DNA of 64,000 bases from Armatimonadota bacterium (GCA_031459855.1 JAVKHP010000001.1:1098059-1162058); one strand, 5' to 3'. Shown: positions 44,515 through 53,370, numbered from the stretch's first letter. A program made the numbers and translations. The notes: generated by a model not told the origin, from the letters alone.

Positions 44515-46767
44515 CTACGCCGCGGCGACCTCGGGCGGGTCCATCAGGCACAGGTCCGCGCGGCCCGCAGCCAGGATCGTGTTGGCTTCGTCCGCTGTCA
44601 CCACGTAGCCGCCGGCGAGCACGGGCACTCGCGCTTCGTTGCGCACGAGGTCTGCCAGGGCGGTGAGGAACCCGCGGCCGTAGGCCGGGTGCCCCTCGGG
44701 GGTCGTCTGCCCCGCTTGCACCCACACCAGGTCCGCGCCCGCCGCGACGAGGGCGCGGGCCGCGTTCACGGCGTCCTGGGGCTCCAGCCCGCCGGGCACG
44801 CAGTCGGAGGCGGAGAACGCCACCGCCAGCGGGCGGTCGGTCGGCCAGACCGCCCGCACGGCCGCCACGACTTCCAGGGGGTAGCGCAGCCGTGCGTCGA
44901 TGGCCCCGCCGTACTCGTCGCTGCGCCGGTTCGTCAGCGGCGAGAGGAAACTCGCCAGCAGGTACCCCAGGCCGGCGTGCACCACCAGCAGGTCGAAGCC
45001 GGCGTCGGCGGCGCGGGCCGCAGCGGCAGCGAAGGCGTCGCGCACCGCGGTCATCGCCTCGCGCGTCATCGCCAGCGGCGTCTGGCAGTCCTTCCCGTAC
45101 GGGATGGCCGATGCCGCCAGCACCGGCCACGCGCCCGCGCGCAGCGGACGGTCGAGCCCTTCGTGGCGCGGCCGCATGGCACCACGCCGCCCCGCGTGGC
45201 CGAGCACGATGCCCAGGGCGGCCGGGGTCTGCTGTCGTACCGCGCGGACGATCGCCTGCCAGGCCTCGGTGTGGAGGTTGGCGTAGAGCCCCGGGTCGCC
45301 GGGGGTGACCCGGCCGTCGGCGGCCACGGCCACGGGTTCGGTCAACACCAGCGCCGCGCCGGCCGCCGCGCGCCGCGCCAGCGCCGCGCGGTGCACCGCG
45401 CCGGGCAGCCCGCCGTGGGCGGCGTCGGTGGGGCGGCAGGCGAGCACGACGCGGTTGCGCAGGTGCACGCCGCGCAGCCGCAGCGGTACGAGCAGCGGTG
45501 GCGGTGCCACGAGCGGGGCCGGGGGCGCGATCGGTGCGGCCATGTCTTCACGGGAAGACCCGTCGACGCGCCCGCCCTCCGAGGCGCGGACAGCCGTTGG
45601 CGGAGGCTGTACGACCGCCTGGGGGGCCTGCGCGGCGAACCACCGGTCCACCGCCCCCACGAACTGCGGATCGCGCACCCGCAGCGCGTCGTACGAGACC
45701 CGCCCGCTGCGCGTCATCAGGTGGAAGGCGAACTGCGGCGGGGCCAGGTGCAGGTAGCGCCGCAGGTGCTCGAAGTAGGCCTGGCTCTCCGCCGCGGCCT
45801 GCTGCAGCGCCTCCACGGCGGGCCGGCGCGTCGCCTCGTACTCGTTGAAGGCCGCCTCGCGGTCGCGGTGGGCCTCGAAGGCGCGCGCGAGCGCCGCCGC
45901 GTCCTCCATGGCGAGCTTGGTGCCCGAGCCGATGGAGAAGTGCGCGGTGTGGGCGGCGTCCCCCAGCAGCACGACGTTGCGGTACCACCACGTCGCGCAC
46001 CGCACCGTCACGAAGTTGATCCACCGGGAGTTGTTCGACAGCAGCGGCCGGCCGCCCAGGAAGTCGTCGAAGAGGCGCTGGCAGTAGGCCAGGCTCGTCG
46101 CCTCGTCGGCATCCGCCAGTCCCGCGGCGCGCCAGACGTCCTCGGCGCACTCCACGATGAACGTGCTGGTGGTGCCGTCGAACGGGTAGGCGTGCACCTG
46201 GAACAACCCGTGGGGACCCTCGCGGATGATGAACGTGAACGCGTCCAGCCAGCGCGTGGTGCCCAGCCAGATGTACCGCGCCCGGCCAACGTCCAGCGTG
46301 GGCTTGAAGGCCCGGGCGAAGGCCCGGCGCACCCCGCTGTTGACCCCGTCGGCCGCGATCACCACGTCGGCGTCCAGGTAGGGTGTGGGGTCGGCGATCT
46401 CCGCCCGAAAGCGCAGCTCCACGCCAAGCTCGTCGCACCGCCGCTGCAGGATCTCCAGGAGCGTCGTGCGTCTGATGCCCGCAAAGGGCTGGCCGCCGCA
46501 GCGCAGCACGTCCCCCCGGTAGTGGATGTCGATCACGTCCCACAGGACGAACCGGTCGGTGATCTCGCGGTAGGTCTTGAAGTCGGCTTCCTGGAAGCCG
46601 GCCAGCGTGCGCTCGGAGAAGACGACGCCCCACCCGTAGGTGGCGTCGGGCGGGTTGCGCTCGAAGACGGTCACCTGGCGGCGGGGGTCGGCCTTCTTGA
46701 GCAGCAGGGCGGCGTACAGCCCCGCGGGGCCGCCGCCGATGACCACGACCTTCACGGGGACCGGCAC
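44515..46767 (-). CDS. 2-aminobenzoyl-CoA monooxygenase/reductase or salicylyl-CoA 5-hydroxylase (FAD monooxygenase-OYE fusion)
   Basis: A bifunctional flavoenzyme of 750 residues, the length of the characterised fusions. The N-terminal FAD monooxygenase (1-400) shows GGGPAGLYAALLLKKADP, RNPPDATYGWGVVFSE, VIAADGVNSGVRR and LLGDAAHTAHFSIGSGTK. A Pro-rich linker leads to an FMN-binding barrel (about 425-750) with LGHAGRRGAM, LGYLLASFLSPLTNRRSDEYGG and a C-terminal GRADLCLM. It would hydroxylate an aryl-CoA and reduce the ring. With tryptophan dioxygenase and an aryl-CoA ligase nearby, 2-aminobenzoyl-CoA is favoured over salicylyl-CoA. It starts with GTG one base after the flavoprotein gene. Confidence 0.86.
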   Translation of the reverse strand: MPVPVKVVVIGGGPAGLYAALLLKKADPRRQVTVFERNPPDATYGWGVVFSERTLAGFQEADFKTYREITDRFVLWDVIDIHYRGDVLRCGGQPFAGIRRTTLLEILQRRCDELGVELRFRAEIADPTPYLDADVVIAADGVNSGVRRAFARAFKPTLDVGRARYIWLGTTRWLDAFTFIIREGPHGLFQVHAYPFDGTTSTFIVECAEDVWRAAGLADADEATSLAYCQRLFDDFLGGRPLLSNNSRWINFVTVRCATWWYRNVVLLGDAAHTAHFSIGSGTKLAMEDAAALARAFEAHRDREAAFNEYEATRRPAVEALQQAAAESQAYFEHLRRYLHLAPPQFAFHLMTRSGRVSYDALRVRDPQFVGAVDRWFAAQAPQAVVQPPPTAVRASEGGRVDGSSREDMAAPIAPPAPLVAPPPLLVPLRLRGVHLRNRVVLACRPTDAAHGGLPGAVHRAALARRAAAGAALVLTEPVAVAADGRVTPGDPGLYANLHTEAWQAIVRAVRQQTPAALGIVLGHAGRRGAMRPRHEGLDRPLRAGAWPVLAASAIPYGKDCQTPLAMTREAMTAVRDAFAAAAARAADAGFDLLVVHAGLGYLLASFLSPLTNRRSDEYGGAIDARLRYPLEVVAAVRAVWPTDRPLAVAFSASDCVPGGLEPQDAVNAARALVAAGADLVWVQAGQTTPEGHPAYGRGFLTALADLVRNEARVPVLAGGYVVTADEANTILAAGRADLCLMDPPEVAAA

Positions 46768-46768
46768 C

Positions 46769-47614
46769 TCATGCGACCACTTCGGCGAGGCGCTCGAGCT
46801 GACGCAGGTCGGCCACGGCGGGGAACAGCACGAGCTCGTGGCACCCGGCGTCGGCGTACCCCCGGATGAACTGCACGATCGCCTGCGGGGTGGTCAGCAG
46901 CGCCGCCGCGATCCGCTCGGCGAAGGGCCCGGTGAAGGTATAGTAGTCCTTCATATAGCGGATCCCCGCGTCGATGGTGGCGTCGTCGCCCAGCGCAAAG
47001 TACCCCTGGCCCCACAGCAGCGGCTCGCCCGGACGGCCGGCGTCGATCCAGGCGGCGCGGGCGCGGTCGGCGGCCCGGGCGAAGGCGCGCGGCGGGCCGC
47101 CACCGTGCACGTAGCCGTCGGCGTAGCGCGCCGCGCGGGCGAACGCCTCGTCGCTCAGCCCGCCGACCAGCAACGGTGGGCCCTGGGGTCGCAGCGCCCG
47201 CGGCACGGCCGGACTGCCTTCCCACAGCGTCCGCAGCGCTGCCAGCTGCTCGGAGAGCACACGGCCCCGGGTGCGGTGGTCGACGCCAGCCACGGTGTAG
47301 TCCTCGTGGCGCGCGCCCACGCCCAGGCCCACCACCAGCCGCCCGCCAGAGAGCGCGTCCAGCGAGGCCAGGCTCTTGGCCAGCAAAGCGGTGTTACGCA
47401 GTGGCGCCACCACGATCATCGTGGCCAGCCGCACCCGCCGGGTGACGGCGGCCGCGGCGCCCAGCGTCACCAGGGGCTCGAAGCTGTCGTAGGGCAGCCG
47501 GTCGATGACCCCCAGGCTGGAGAACGGCCCGGCGTCGGCGCGTTGCGCCCAGGCCAGCAGCAGGTCACCGGTCGCGCCGGGGATGCCGCTGGGCAGTCCG
47601 ACCCCTACCTGCAT
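46769..47614 (-). CDS. LLM-class flavin-dependent oxidoreductase (luciferase-like)
   Basis: A luciferase-fold flavoprotein of 281 residues using FMN or F420. Typical parts are GLPSGIPG at the N-terminus, RVRLATMIVVAPLRNTALLAKSLA, LSGGRLVVGLGVGARHEDY and PLLVGGLSDEA. It precedes the aryl-CoA monooxygenase by one base and is probably co-translated with it. It may supply reduced flavin or perform a linked oxidation. ATG 47614 follows GGGAGATCC, a ribosome-binding site that is repeated twice more upstream. Confidence 0.82.
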   Translation of the reverse strand: MQVGVGLPSGIPGATGDLLLAWAQRADAGPFSSLGVIDRLPYDSFEPLVTLGAAAAVTRRVRLATMIVVAPLRNTALLAKSLASLDALSGGRLVVGLGVGARHEDYTVAGVDHRTRGRVLSEQLAALRTLWEGSPAVPRALRPQGPPLLVGGLSDEAFARAARYADGYVHGGGPPRAFARAADRARAAWIDAGRPGEPLLWGQGYFALGDDATIDAGIRYMKDYYTFTGPFAERIAAALLTTPQAIVQFIRGYADAGCHELVLFPAVADLRQLERLAEVVA

Positions 47615-47779
47615 GCGGATCTCCCGGCACGACGGTGCTGCCCACGCGGGTCACGGTGCCCGACCCCTACTTGCATGCGGACCTCCCGCACGGACCAGGT
47701 GTACTGCGCCCTCCACCGGGTCGCCCGGCGTGGCCACCAGCAGGGCATGCGGATCTCTCGCACGGGCCAGGTGTCCTGC
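47599..47779. repeat. Three copies of a ribosome-binding-site/start-codon segment
   Basis: Copies lie at about 47599-47634, 47661-47706 and 47741-47779. All contain GCATGCGGAYCTCYCG, which on the minus strand is a GGGAGATCC-like ribosome-binding site followed by CGC-ATG. The first copy is the real start of the LLM gene. Copies one and two also share its first codons (CGACCCCTAC-TGCATGCGG). Copies two and three share CAGGTGT-CTGC. Confidence 0.85.
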
Positions 47780-48075
47780 CCCGGCACCACGGCAGTCCTG
47801 TCATGGGTCTGGCGGCCTGGTGTGGATATCTGCGGAGCCGTTGCCGGCCGCGACGGTACGACGGCGCATGGGGCGTTCGGTGCAGGTGGTGCATACGGTG
47901 CCTATGGTTCGCACAGGGGCCGGGTGGCTCCTGGCGAGCAGAGCGCCACAGCCTGCCAGAGCCCTGGGCCTTCCGCGCCAGGATGTCTGCGAGGACGAGC
48001 CGGGCGGCCCGGCGTCGCAGACGCGGTCCGGCCGGGCGGCGCCGGCGCCCGCGGCCGCACCGCCGGGAGCCGGGC
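47615..48075. other. Intergenic region between ABC permease and LLM gene
   Basis: 461 bases on the minus-strand path from the MalG-like permease to the LLM gene. The LLM-proximal part consists of the triplicated start segment. The rest is GC-rich, with GGCGCCGGCGCC near 48039, and no gene was recognised. Transcription could start here or read through from the importer. Confidence 0.4.
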
Positions 48076-48912
48076 TCACTCCTTGAGCGCGCCGGTCAAC
48101 CCCGCCACGTAGTGCTCGACGAAGAAGGAGTACGCCAGCGCCACGGGGATCGAACCCAGCAGCGCGCCGGCCATCAGCGGGCCCCACTGGAAGACGTCGC
48201 CGGTCACCAGCTCGGTGGCCAGCCCCACCGGGATCGTCTTGCGCGCCGACGACGAGAGGAAGACCAGCGCGTACAGGTACTCGTTCCACGACAGCGTGAA
48301 CGAGAAGATCAGGCACGAGAGGATCCCGGGCAACGCCAGCGGCAGCGTCACGTGCCGCATGACCTGGAAGCGGTCGGCCCCGTCGATCCGGGCACAGTCC
48401 TCCAGTTCCACAGGGATCGACCGGAAGTAGCCCATGAGCAGCCAGGTGGCGAACGGGATCAGGAACGTCGGGTAGCTCAAGATCAGGGCGCCCGGGTGGT
48501 CCCACAGGCCCAGGGCGTTGATCACCCGCGACAGCGGGATGAACAGGATTACCGGCGGCACCAGGTACGACAGGAAGATGGCCACGCCCAGGACCCCGGC
48601 GCCCCGGAACCGCAGCCGCTGGATCGCGTAGGCGGCCAGCAGGCTCGCCGCCAGCGAGAGGGCCGTCGAGCCCACGGAGATCACCAGGGTGTTCCACAGC
48701 CAGGGCAGGAACGACGTGCGCGCCAGCAGCGTCTCGAAGTGGGCCAGCGTGGGCCGCGCCGTCCACAGCTGGTTGATGGCGAGGTTGTAGAGGTCGCGGT
48801 TGGGCTTGATGGCCGTGACCAGCATCCAGTAGAACGGGAACAGCAGGAAGGCCAGGAACGCCCACAGCGGCAGGTAGAAGGTCAGGGTGCGGGTGACGAG
48901 GGCGCGGGGCAT
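48076..48912 (-). CDS. Sugar-type ABC permease (MalG/UgpE-like)
   Basis: Second permease of a CUT1-type importer, 278 residues with about six membrane segments. The N-terminal TFYLPLWAFLAFLLFPFYWMLVTA segment and the EAA loop (EDCARIDGADRFQVMRHVTLPLALPG) are typical. It starts one base after the MalF-like gene. As in the importer at 4.5-8 kb, no ATPase is present. Confidence 0.87.
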   Translation of the reverse strand: MPRALVTRTLTFYLPLWAFLAFLLFPFYWMLVTAIKPNRDLYNLAINQLWTARPTLAHFETLLARTSFLPWLWNTLVISVGSTALSLAASLLAAYAIQRLRFRGAGVLGVAIFLSYLVPPVILFIPLSRVINALGLWDHPGALILSYPTFLIPFATWLLMGYFRSIPVELEDCARIDGADRFQVMRHVTLPLALPGILSCLIFSFTLSWNEYLYALVFLSSSARKTIPVGLATELVTGDVFQWGPLMAGALLGSIPVALAYSFFVEHYVAGLTGALKE

Positions 48913-48913
48913 C

Positions 48914-49840
48914 TCAGTCTCTGCGCAGGTAGTGGTAGGCGACGGCCACCGACGCCAGCAGCACCGGCAGCATGAACCCCGAGATGGCCGCCCCCTCGCC
49001 GATGTAGCCGCCCTGGATCGCGCGCTGGTAGGCGAGCGTACCCAGCAGGTGGGTGGCGTTGGCCGGGCCGCCCTTGGTGACGATCCAGATCAGCTGGAAG
49101 TCGCCGACGGTCATGATGGTGGAGAAGACCGTCACCACGGCGGTCAGGGGCAGCAGCAGCGGCCAGGTGATGGCCCAGAACCTCTGCCAGGGGCCCGCGC
49201 CGTCGATGGCGGCCGCCTCGTAGAGGGTCGGCGAGACCGTCTGCAACCCGGCCAGCAGGCCGATGGCGAAGAACGGGATGCCGCGCCAGACGTTGGCTGC
49301 GATCAGCGACGCGCGGGCCAGCGTGGGATCGCCCAGGTAGTTGATGAAGCCCTCCACCAGCCCCACGCGCTTGAGCATCCACGTGATGACGCTGAACGTC
49401 CCGTCGTAGAGCCAGTAGAACACCAGCGCCGACAGCGACGTGGGCACGATCCACGGCAGCAGCATCACGGCCCGCACGAAGCGTTTGCCGGCGAACTCGC
49501 GGTTGACCAGCAGCGCCAGCAGGAAGCCCAGCGCGAGCTTCAGCACCACCGCCACGCCCGCGTAGAGGGCGGTGTTGAAGACCACCAGGCGGAAGACCGC
49601 ATCGCCCAGGAGGTAGCGAAAGTTGGCCAGGGCGACGAACCGCCCCGGCGTGCCGATGGTGGCGTCGGTCAGACTGAGCCAGGCGCCCAGCGCGAAGGGG
49701 TAGGCCAGGAAGACCGCCAGCAAGCAGACGGCCGGGAACACCATCACCGGGCCCAGCACGTGGCGGTTCTCGAGTAGGCGGGCCAGCGCCGACTCACGCC
49801 GTGCCGCACCGACGGTGGTGGCGATCTCGACTCCGGCCAT
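48914..49840 (-). CDS. Sugar-type ABC permease (MalF/UgpA-like)
   Basis: First permease of the importer, 308 residues. The N-terminal RHVLGPVMVFPAVCLLAVFLAYPF, the segment SLTDATIGTP and the EAA loop (YEAAAIDGAGPWQRFWAITWPLLLP) are as in the family. The binding-protein gene lies 162 bases upstream on the same strand. The importer sits ahead of the aromatic-CoA cluster on the same strand and might feed it, or merely be adjacent. Confidence 0.87.
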   Translation of the reverse strand: MAGVEIATTVGAARRESALARLLENRHVLGPVMVFPAVCLLAVFLAYPFALGAWLSLTDATIGTPGRFVALANFRYLLGDAVFRLVVFNTALYAGVAVVLKLALGFLLALLVNREFAGKRFVRAVMLLPWIVPTSLSALVFYWLYDGTFSVITWMLKRVGLVEGFINYLGDPTLARASLIAANVWRGIPFFAIGLLAGLQTVSPTLYEAAAIDGAGPWQRFWAITWPLLLPLTAVVTVFSTIMTVGDFQLIWIVTKGGPANATHLLGTLAYQRAIQGGYIGEGAAISGFMLPVLLASVAVAYHYLRRD

Positions 49841-50002
49841 GGCGGCCTCCGGCGCGGCGGGCGGGAGTGGGTGCCGTCCGCCGCGCTCTCACTTCACGGG
49901 TCCCGTGCCCGCCCCGGCCCCGCCCGTGCGCTCATCCGCACCACCGTCGCAGGCACAAAGACCAGGCCCCCAGGCAGCGCGCCAGCCATTGTGGGCGGTG
50001 GC

Positions 50003-51403
50003 CTACGCCTGGTAGATCCTGCGCAGGCGGTCCTCCGCCGCTCGGATCGCGTCGCGCACGCTGCGCCGGCCCGTCAGCGCCTCGGCGAACATGTCGACGA
50101 TGACGAACTCGGCCATGGCCCGGGCCGACCGCGGGCCGGGCGTCCCCTGGTAGGAGTGCGGCAGCATCCGGGCCACCGCGTCCCGGAACGGCAGCGCCTT
50201 GGGATCGGAGCGCCATACCGCCAGGCCGTTGTAGGCCCGCAGCGGATGGGTGACGTACCCCAGCATGGCGTTGATCCACCGACCGTACTGGGTGTCCTCC
50301 ATCATGAACCGGAGGAACTCCTTGGCGGCGTTGGGGTACCGCGTGTACTTGAAGATGTACGCCTGGCTGAACAGGTGCAGTTCGGTGGGCCGCCCGACGG
50401 GCCCGATGGGGAAGTTCGCATGGTTCATGTCGCGGGCGATCTCGGGGAAGTCGTTGCGCGCGGCGAAGTAGATGCTGATGCCGTTGTTGGTCAGCGAGAC
50501 CTCGCCCGCCAGGAACGCCCGGTTGTTGTGCGGGTCCAGCCAGCCGGCCACCCCCGGGATCATCGTCTCGTAGAGCTGGCGGCCGTACTCCAGCGCGTTG
50601 ACGGTCTCGGGCGAGTTGATGGTGATCGTTTTGTTGTCGGGGCCGACGGCCTTGCCGCCGAAGGCCCACAGCAGCCAGTGGACCCAGACGTTGCCGTCGC
50701 CGACGGCCTTGCCCAGCGCGAACCCCGTGGGGTGGCCGCGGCGCCGCAGCGCCTGGCACAGGCGCAGGAACTCGTCGGTCGTCTTCGGGAACTTGGCCGG
50801 ATCGGGGTCGAAGCCGGCTTCCTTCACCCAGGACTCGCGGTAGTTGATGGTCGCGCCCGGGGCGCCGATGGGGATGGCGATCCAGTGCTTGAGCTCCTGG
50901 CTGAAGCCGTACTGCGGGGCCACCGGGAACCAGCCGCCGTACTTGCGGCCCAGGTACTCGGCCAGGTCGGTGACCGGTACCAGTTTGTCGGCCCACAGGT
51001 GCGGTTCGTCGAAGAAGCCGATGACGATGTCGGGGCCGGCGCCGACGTTGGCCGCGGCGGCCGCCTTGGGCTGCACGTCGGTCCACGTCTCGCGCTCGAT
51101 CGTCACCTGCACGCCGGTGCGGCGCGTGAATTCGGCAGCGTTCTGCTGGAACGTGGGCTCGTCGGTGCTGACGAACTGGGACCACCGCAGGACGCGCAGC
51201 GTGGCCCCGCGCTCGACCGGGAACGACAGGGTGAGCTCGGGGTTGTACGACCCCGGCGGGAGCTGCGCCGCCGCATCCTGCAGCAGCCCGCGCACGCCGA
51301 GGTTGGCGAGGGCGGCGCCGGCCAGCCCGGCTGCCCCCGCTTTCAACACCTGGCGGCGCGTCAGGCGTTCCTGCCCGGCACTGGGCACCTGGTCACGGGA
51401 CAT
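50003..51403 (-). CDS. Extracellular solute-binding protein, family 1
   Basis: Exported binding protein of 466 residues with a twin-arginine-like signal (LTRRQVLKAGAAGLAG). The mature part has RVLRWSQFVSTDEP, NVGAGPDIVIGFFDEPHLWADK and FLAGEVSLTNNG, as in family 1 carbohydrate-type proteins. ATG 51403 is decided by GGGAGGCGGAAGG upstream. Ligand unknown. Confidence 0.86.
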   Translation of the reverse strand: MSRDQVPSAGQERLTRRQVLKAGAAGLAGAALANLGVRGLLQDAAAQLPPGSYNPELTLSFPVERGATLRVLRWSQFVSTDEPTFQQNAAEFTRRTGVQVTIERETWTDVQPKAAAAANVGAGPDIVIGFFDEPHLWADKLVPVTDLAEYLGRKYGGWFPVAPQYGFSQELKHWIAIPIGAPGATINYRESWVKEAGFDPDPAKFPKTTDEFLRLCQALRRRGHPTGFALGKAVGDGNVWVHWLLWAFGGKAVGPDNKTITINSPETVNALEYGRQLYETMIPGVAGWLDPHNNRAFLAGEVSLTNNGISIYFAARNDFPEIARDMNHANFPIGPVGRPTELHLFSQAYIFKYTRYPNAAKEFLRFMMEDTQYGRWINAMLGYVTHPLRAYNGLAVWRSDPKALPFRDAVARMLPHSYQGTPGPRSARAMAEFVIVDMFAEALTGRRSVRDAIRAAEDRLRRIYQA

Positions 51404-51703
51404 GACCTTCCGCCTCCCCTTGTGTCTCCCGGCCGCCCCGGCACTGGAGACGTCACCATGCCCGACGGCCAGTTCAGTGTCAGTATGGAACTTTGACGCT
51501 CGCCGCCGCGTTCCTACTCCGTCTTCTCGCCCGCCGGAGGGGCACCTTGCCCGCATGGGGGCGCCACGTCTGGGGCGATCAGGGGCGCTGGCTGCGCTTC
51601 CGTCGTCGGGGCGAGGCGTCCGCTGCGCTATGGGTCCACCGGAATCCTCGGACACCAAGGCCGTCCGCTCGGCGCCCAACCGGAGGACGTGCCTCCGCCG
51701 GCC
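51404..51703. other. Intergenic region between selD and the binding-protein gene
   Basis: 300 bases, both flanking genes on the minus strand. No gene was recognised. A less GC-rich patch around 51475-51500 (CATACT on the minus strand) could hold the importer promoter but has no good -35. Confidence 0.35.
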
Positions 51704-52753
51704 CTACGCGTCCACCAGCAGCGGCACCTCGCGGTGGGGGAGGATCTCGCCGATGCGAGCCACCGGCGCCACCCCGCGCGCCCTGAGCGCCGCCTCGAGC
51801 AGGTCTGCGCGCGCGGGCGGCACGGCCAGCAGCAGGCCTCCCGACGTCTGCGCGTCGGCCAGCAGCAGGCGGGTGATCTCGTCGACCGCCGGCGCCCACC
51901 GGACCTTGTCGGCCAGCCACTCGAGGTTGCGCGCCGTGCCGCCGGCGATGGCGCCGGCGCGGGCCAGGTCGCGGGCGCCGTCGAGCACCGGCACCGCGTT
52001 GGCCACCACCCGGGCGGCGACGCCGCTCGCTGCGACCATCTCGTGGAGGTGGCCCAGCAGGCCGAAGCCGGTCACGTCGGTGGCGGCGTGCACGCCGACT
52101 TCCAGCATGGCCTCGGACGCGGCGCGGTTGAGCGTGGCCATGACCTGCACCGCGGCGTCCGCGACGTCTGGCGGGGTCTTCTCCTGCTTGATGCCGGTGG
52201 TGACGACGCCGATGCCGAGCGGCTTGGTGAGCACCAGCACGTCGCCGGGGCGCGCGCCGGCATTGGTGACGAACCGCGCGGGATGCACGAGCCCGGTGAC
52301 CGCCAGCCCGTACTTGGGCTCCGGGTCGTCGATCGTGTGCCCGCCCACGATGAGCACGCCCGCCTCGGCGGCCTTGGCCGCGCCCCCACGCAGAATCTCG
52401 GCCAGCAGGTCCAGCGGCAGCTTCCGCGGGAAGCCCGCCACGTTCAGGGCGAGCAGGGGCTGGCCGCCCTTGGCGTAGATGTCCGAGAGGGCGTTGGCGG
52501 CGGCGATGAGCCCGAACGTGTACGGGTCGTCCACGATGGGCGTGAAGACGTCGACGGTCTGGATCAGCGCCAGGTCGTCGCGCAGCCGGTAGACGGCCGC
52601 GTCATCGTGGGCGCCGAACCCCAGCAGCAGGTTCGGGTCGTCGGGTCTGGGCAGGTGGCGCAACACGTACGCCAGATCGCCGGGCGGCAGCTTCGAGGCT
52701 CAGCCCGCGCAGGCGACCAGCGCCGTGAGCCGCACGCGCTCGCGCTGGGTCAT
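51704..52753 (-). CDS. selD: Selenide, water dikinase with an in-frame UGA (selenocysteine)
   Basis: Makes selenophosphate from selenide and ATP. Automatic frames begin at codon 30 because of a TGA at 52702-52700. Reading through it gives a 349-residue SelD with the family N-terminus LTALVACAG-U18-ASKLPPGDLAYVLRHLP. Sec18 is the catalytic position (Cys in E. coli) and Lys21 the conserved lysine. ATG 52753 has AAAGGAGGTGG upstream. Downstream motifs FGAHDDAAVY, TVDVFTPIVDDPYTFG, LSDIYAKGG and TSGGLLLAV confirm SelD. This gene predicts a complete selenocysteine system (selA, selB, tRNA-Sec) elsewhere in the genome. Confidence 0.93.
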
Positions 52754-52793
52754 GCGCCACCTCCTTTCCCCGCATCCTTCCGGCCTCTCCACA

Positions 52794-52834
52794 GATACGC
52801 CGGTGCACTCGCGTTGTGCAGCGCAAAGCGTATC
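52794..52834. repeat. Nested inverted repeat between selD and the archease gene
   Basis: Outer arms GATACGC (52794-52800) and GCGTATC (52828-52834), inner arms TGCAC (52804-52808) and GTGCA (52816-52820). It lies 41 bases upstream of the selD start in the divergent region. Possible operator or RNA structure in the selD leader. Confidence 0.4.
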
Positions 52835-52940
52835 CGGGCCCGTCTGCAGGCATTGCCGCCGACGGCGGGCAGAACCCCGGCCCGCCGGCTCGGCGTACCG
52901 GCCGATCGGAACAACGGCGGCGCGCCGGTCGTTCTTCCGG

Positions 52941-52946
52941 TATCAT
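52941..52946 (+). promoter_or_regulatory. -10 element suggesting a leaderless archease transcript
   Basis: TATCAT ends 7 bases before the ATG at 52954, so transcription would start at or next to the start codon. No Shine-Dalgarno sequence precedes the ATG. No clear -35 is seen. Confidence 0.4.
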
Positions 52947-52953
52947 AACGAAG

Positions 52954-53370
52954 ATGGGCGAGTTCGAGCTCCTCGAACATACTGCCGACGTGGGCCTGGT
53001 CGTGCGCGGGCGCACGCTGCGGGACCTGTTCGAGACCGCGGCGGAGGGCATGTTCTCCTTCCTCGTCGACCCCACCACGGTCGAGAACCGCGCGTGGCGG
53101 ATGCGCCGGGTCGACGCCGAGGACGTCGCGGGCCTGCTCGTGGCCTGGCTGAACGACCTGCTCCTGCTGCTCAACGCCGAGGAGTTCGTCCCCAAGGCGT
53201 TCGTGGTGGACGAGATCTCGCCCACGCGGGTGCGCGCCACCGTGCACGGCGAGCCGGTCGACCCCGGTCGCCACCGGTTCCGCCTTGACGTGAAGGCGGC
53301 CACCTACCACGGGCTGGAGGTCCGGGAGACGCCCGAGGGGTGGACCGCCAAGATCATCTTCGACGTGTAG
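52954..53370 (+). CDS. Archease
   Basis: Small activator protein of 138 residues that in characterised cases enables repeated turnover of the RNA ligase RtcB. The family start GEFELLEHTADVGLVVRG and the metal-binding acidic residues near the C-terminus (ATYHGLEVRE) are present, with normal length. RtcB is not in the window. ATG 52954 is chosen because the family begins here; the upstream 46 codons of the same frame are Arg/Gly-rich intergenic sequence. Confidence 0.9.
   Translation: MGEFELLEHTADVGLVVRGRTLRDLFETAAEGMFSFLVDPTTVENRAWRMRRVDAEDVAGLLVAWLNDLLLLLNAEEFVPKAFVVDEISPTRVRATVHGEPVDPGRHRFRLDVKAATYHGLEVRETPEGWTAKIIFDV

Noticed and set aside
52667-52753. Treating the TGA in selD as a pseudogene mutation
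   Set aside because: The codon falls exactly at the catalytic Sec/Cys position with intact flanking motifs and a strong ribosome-binding site.
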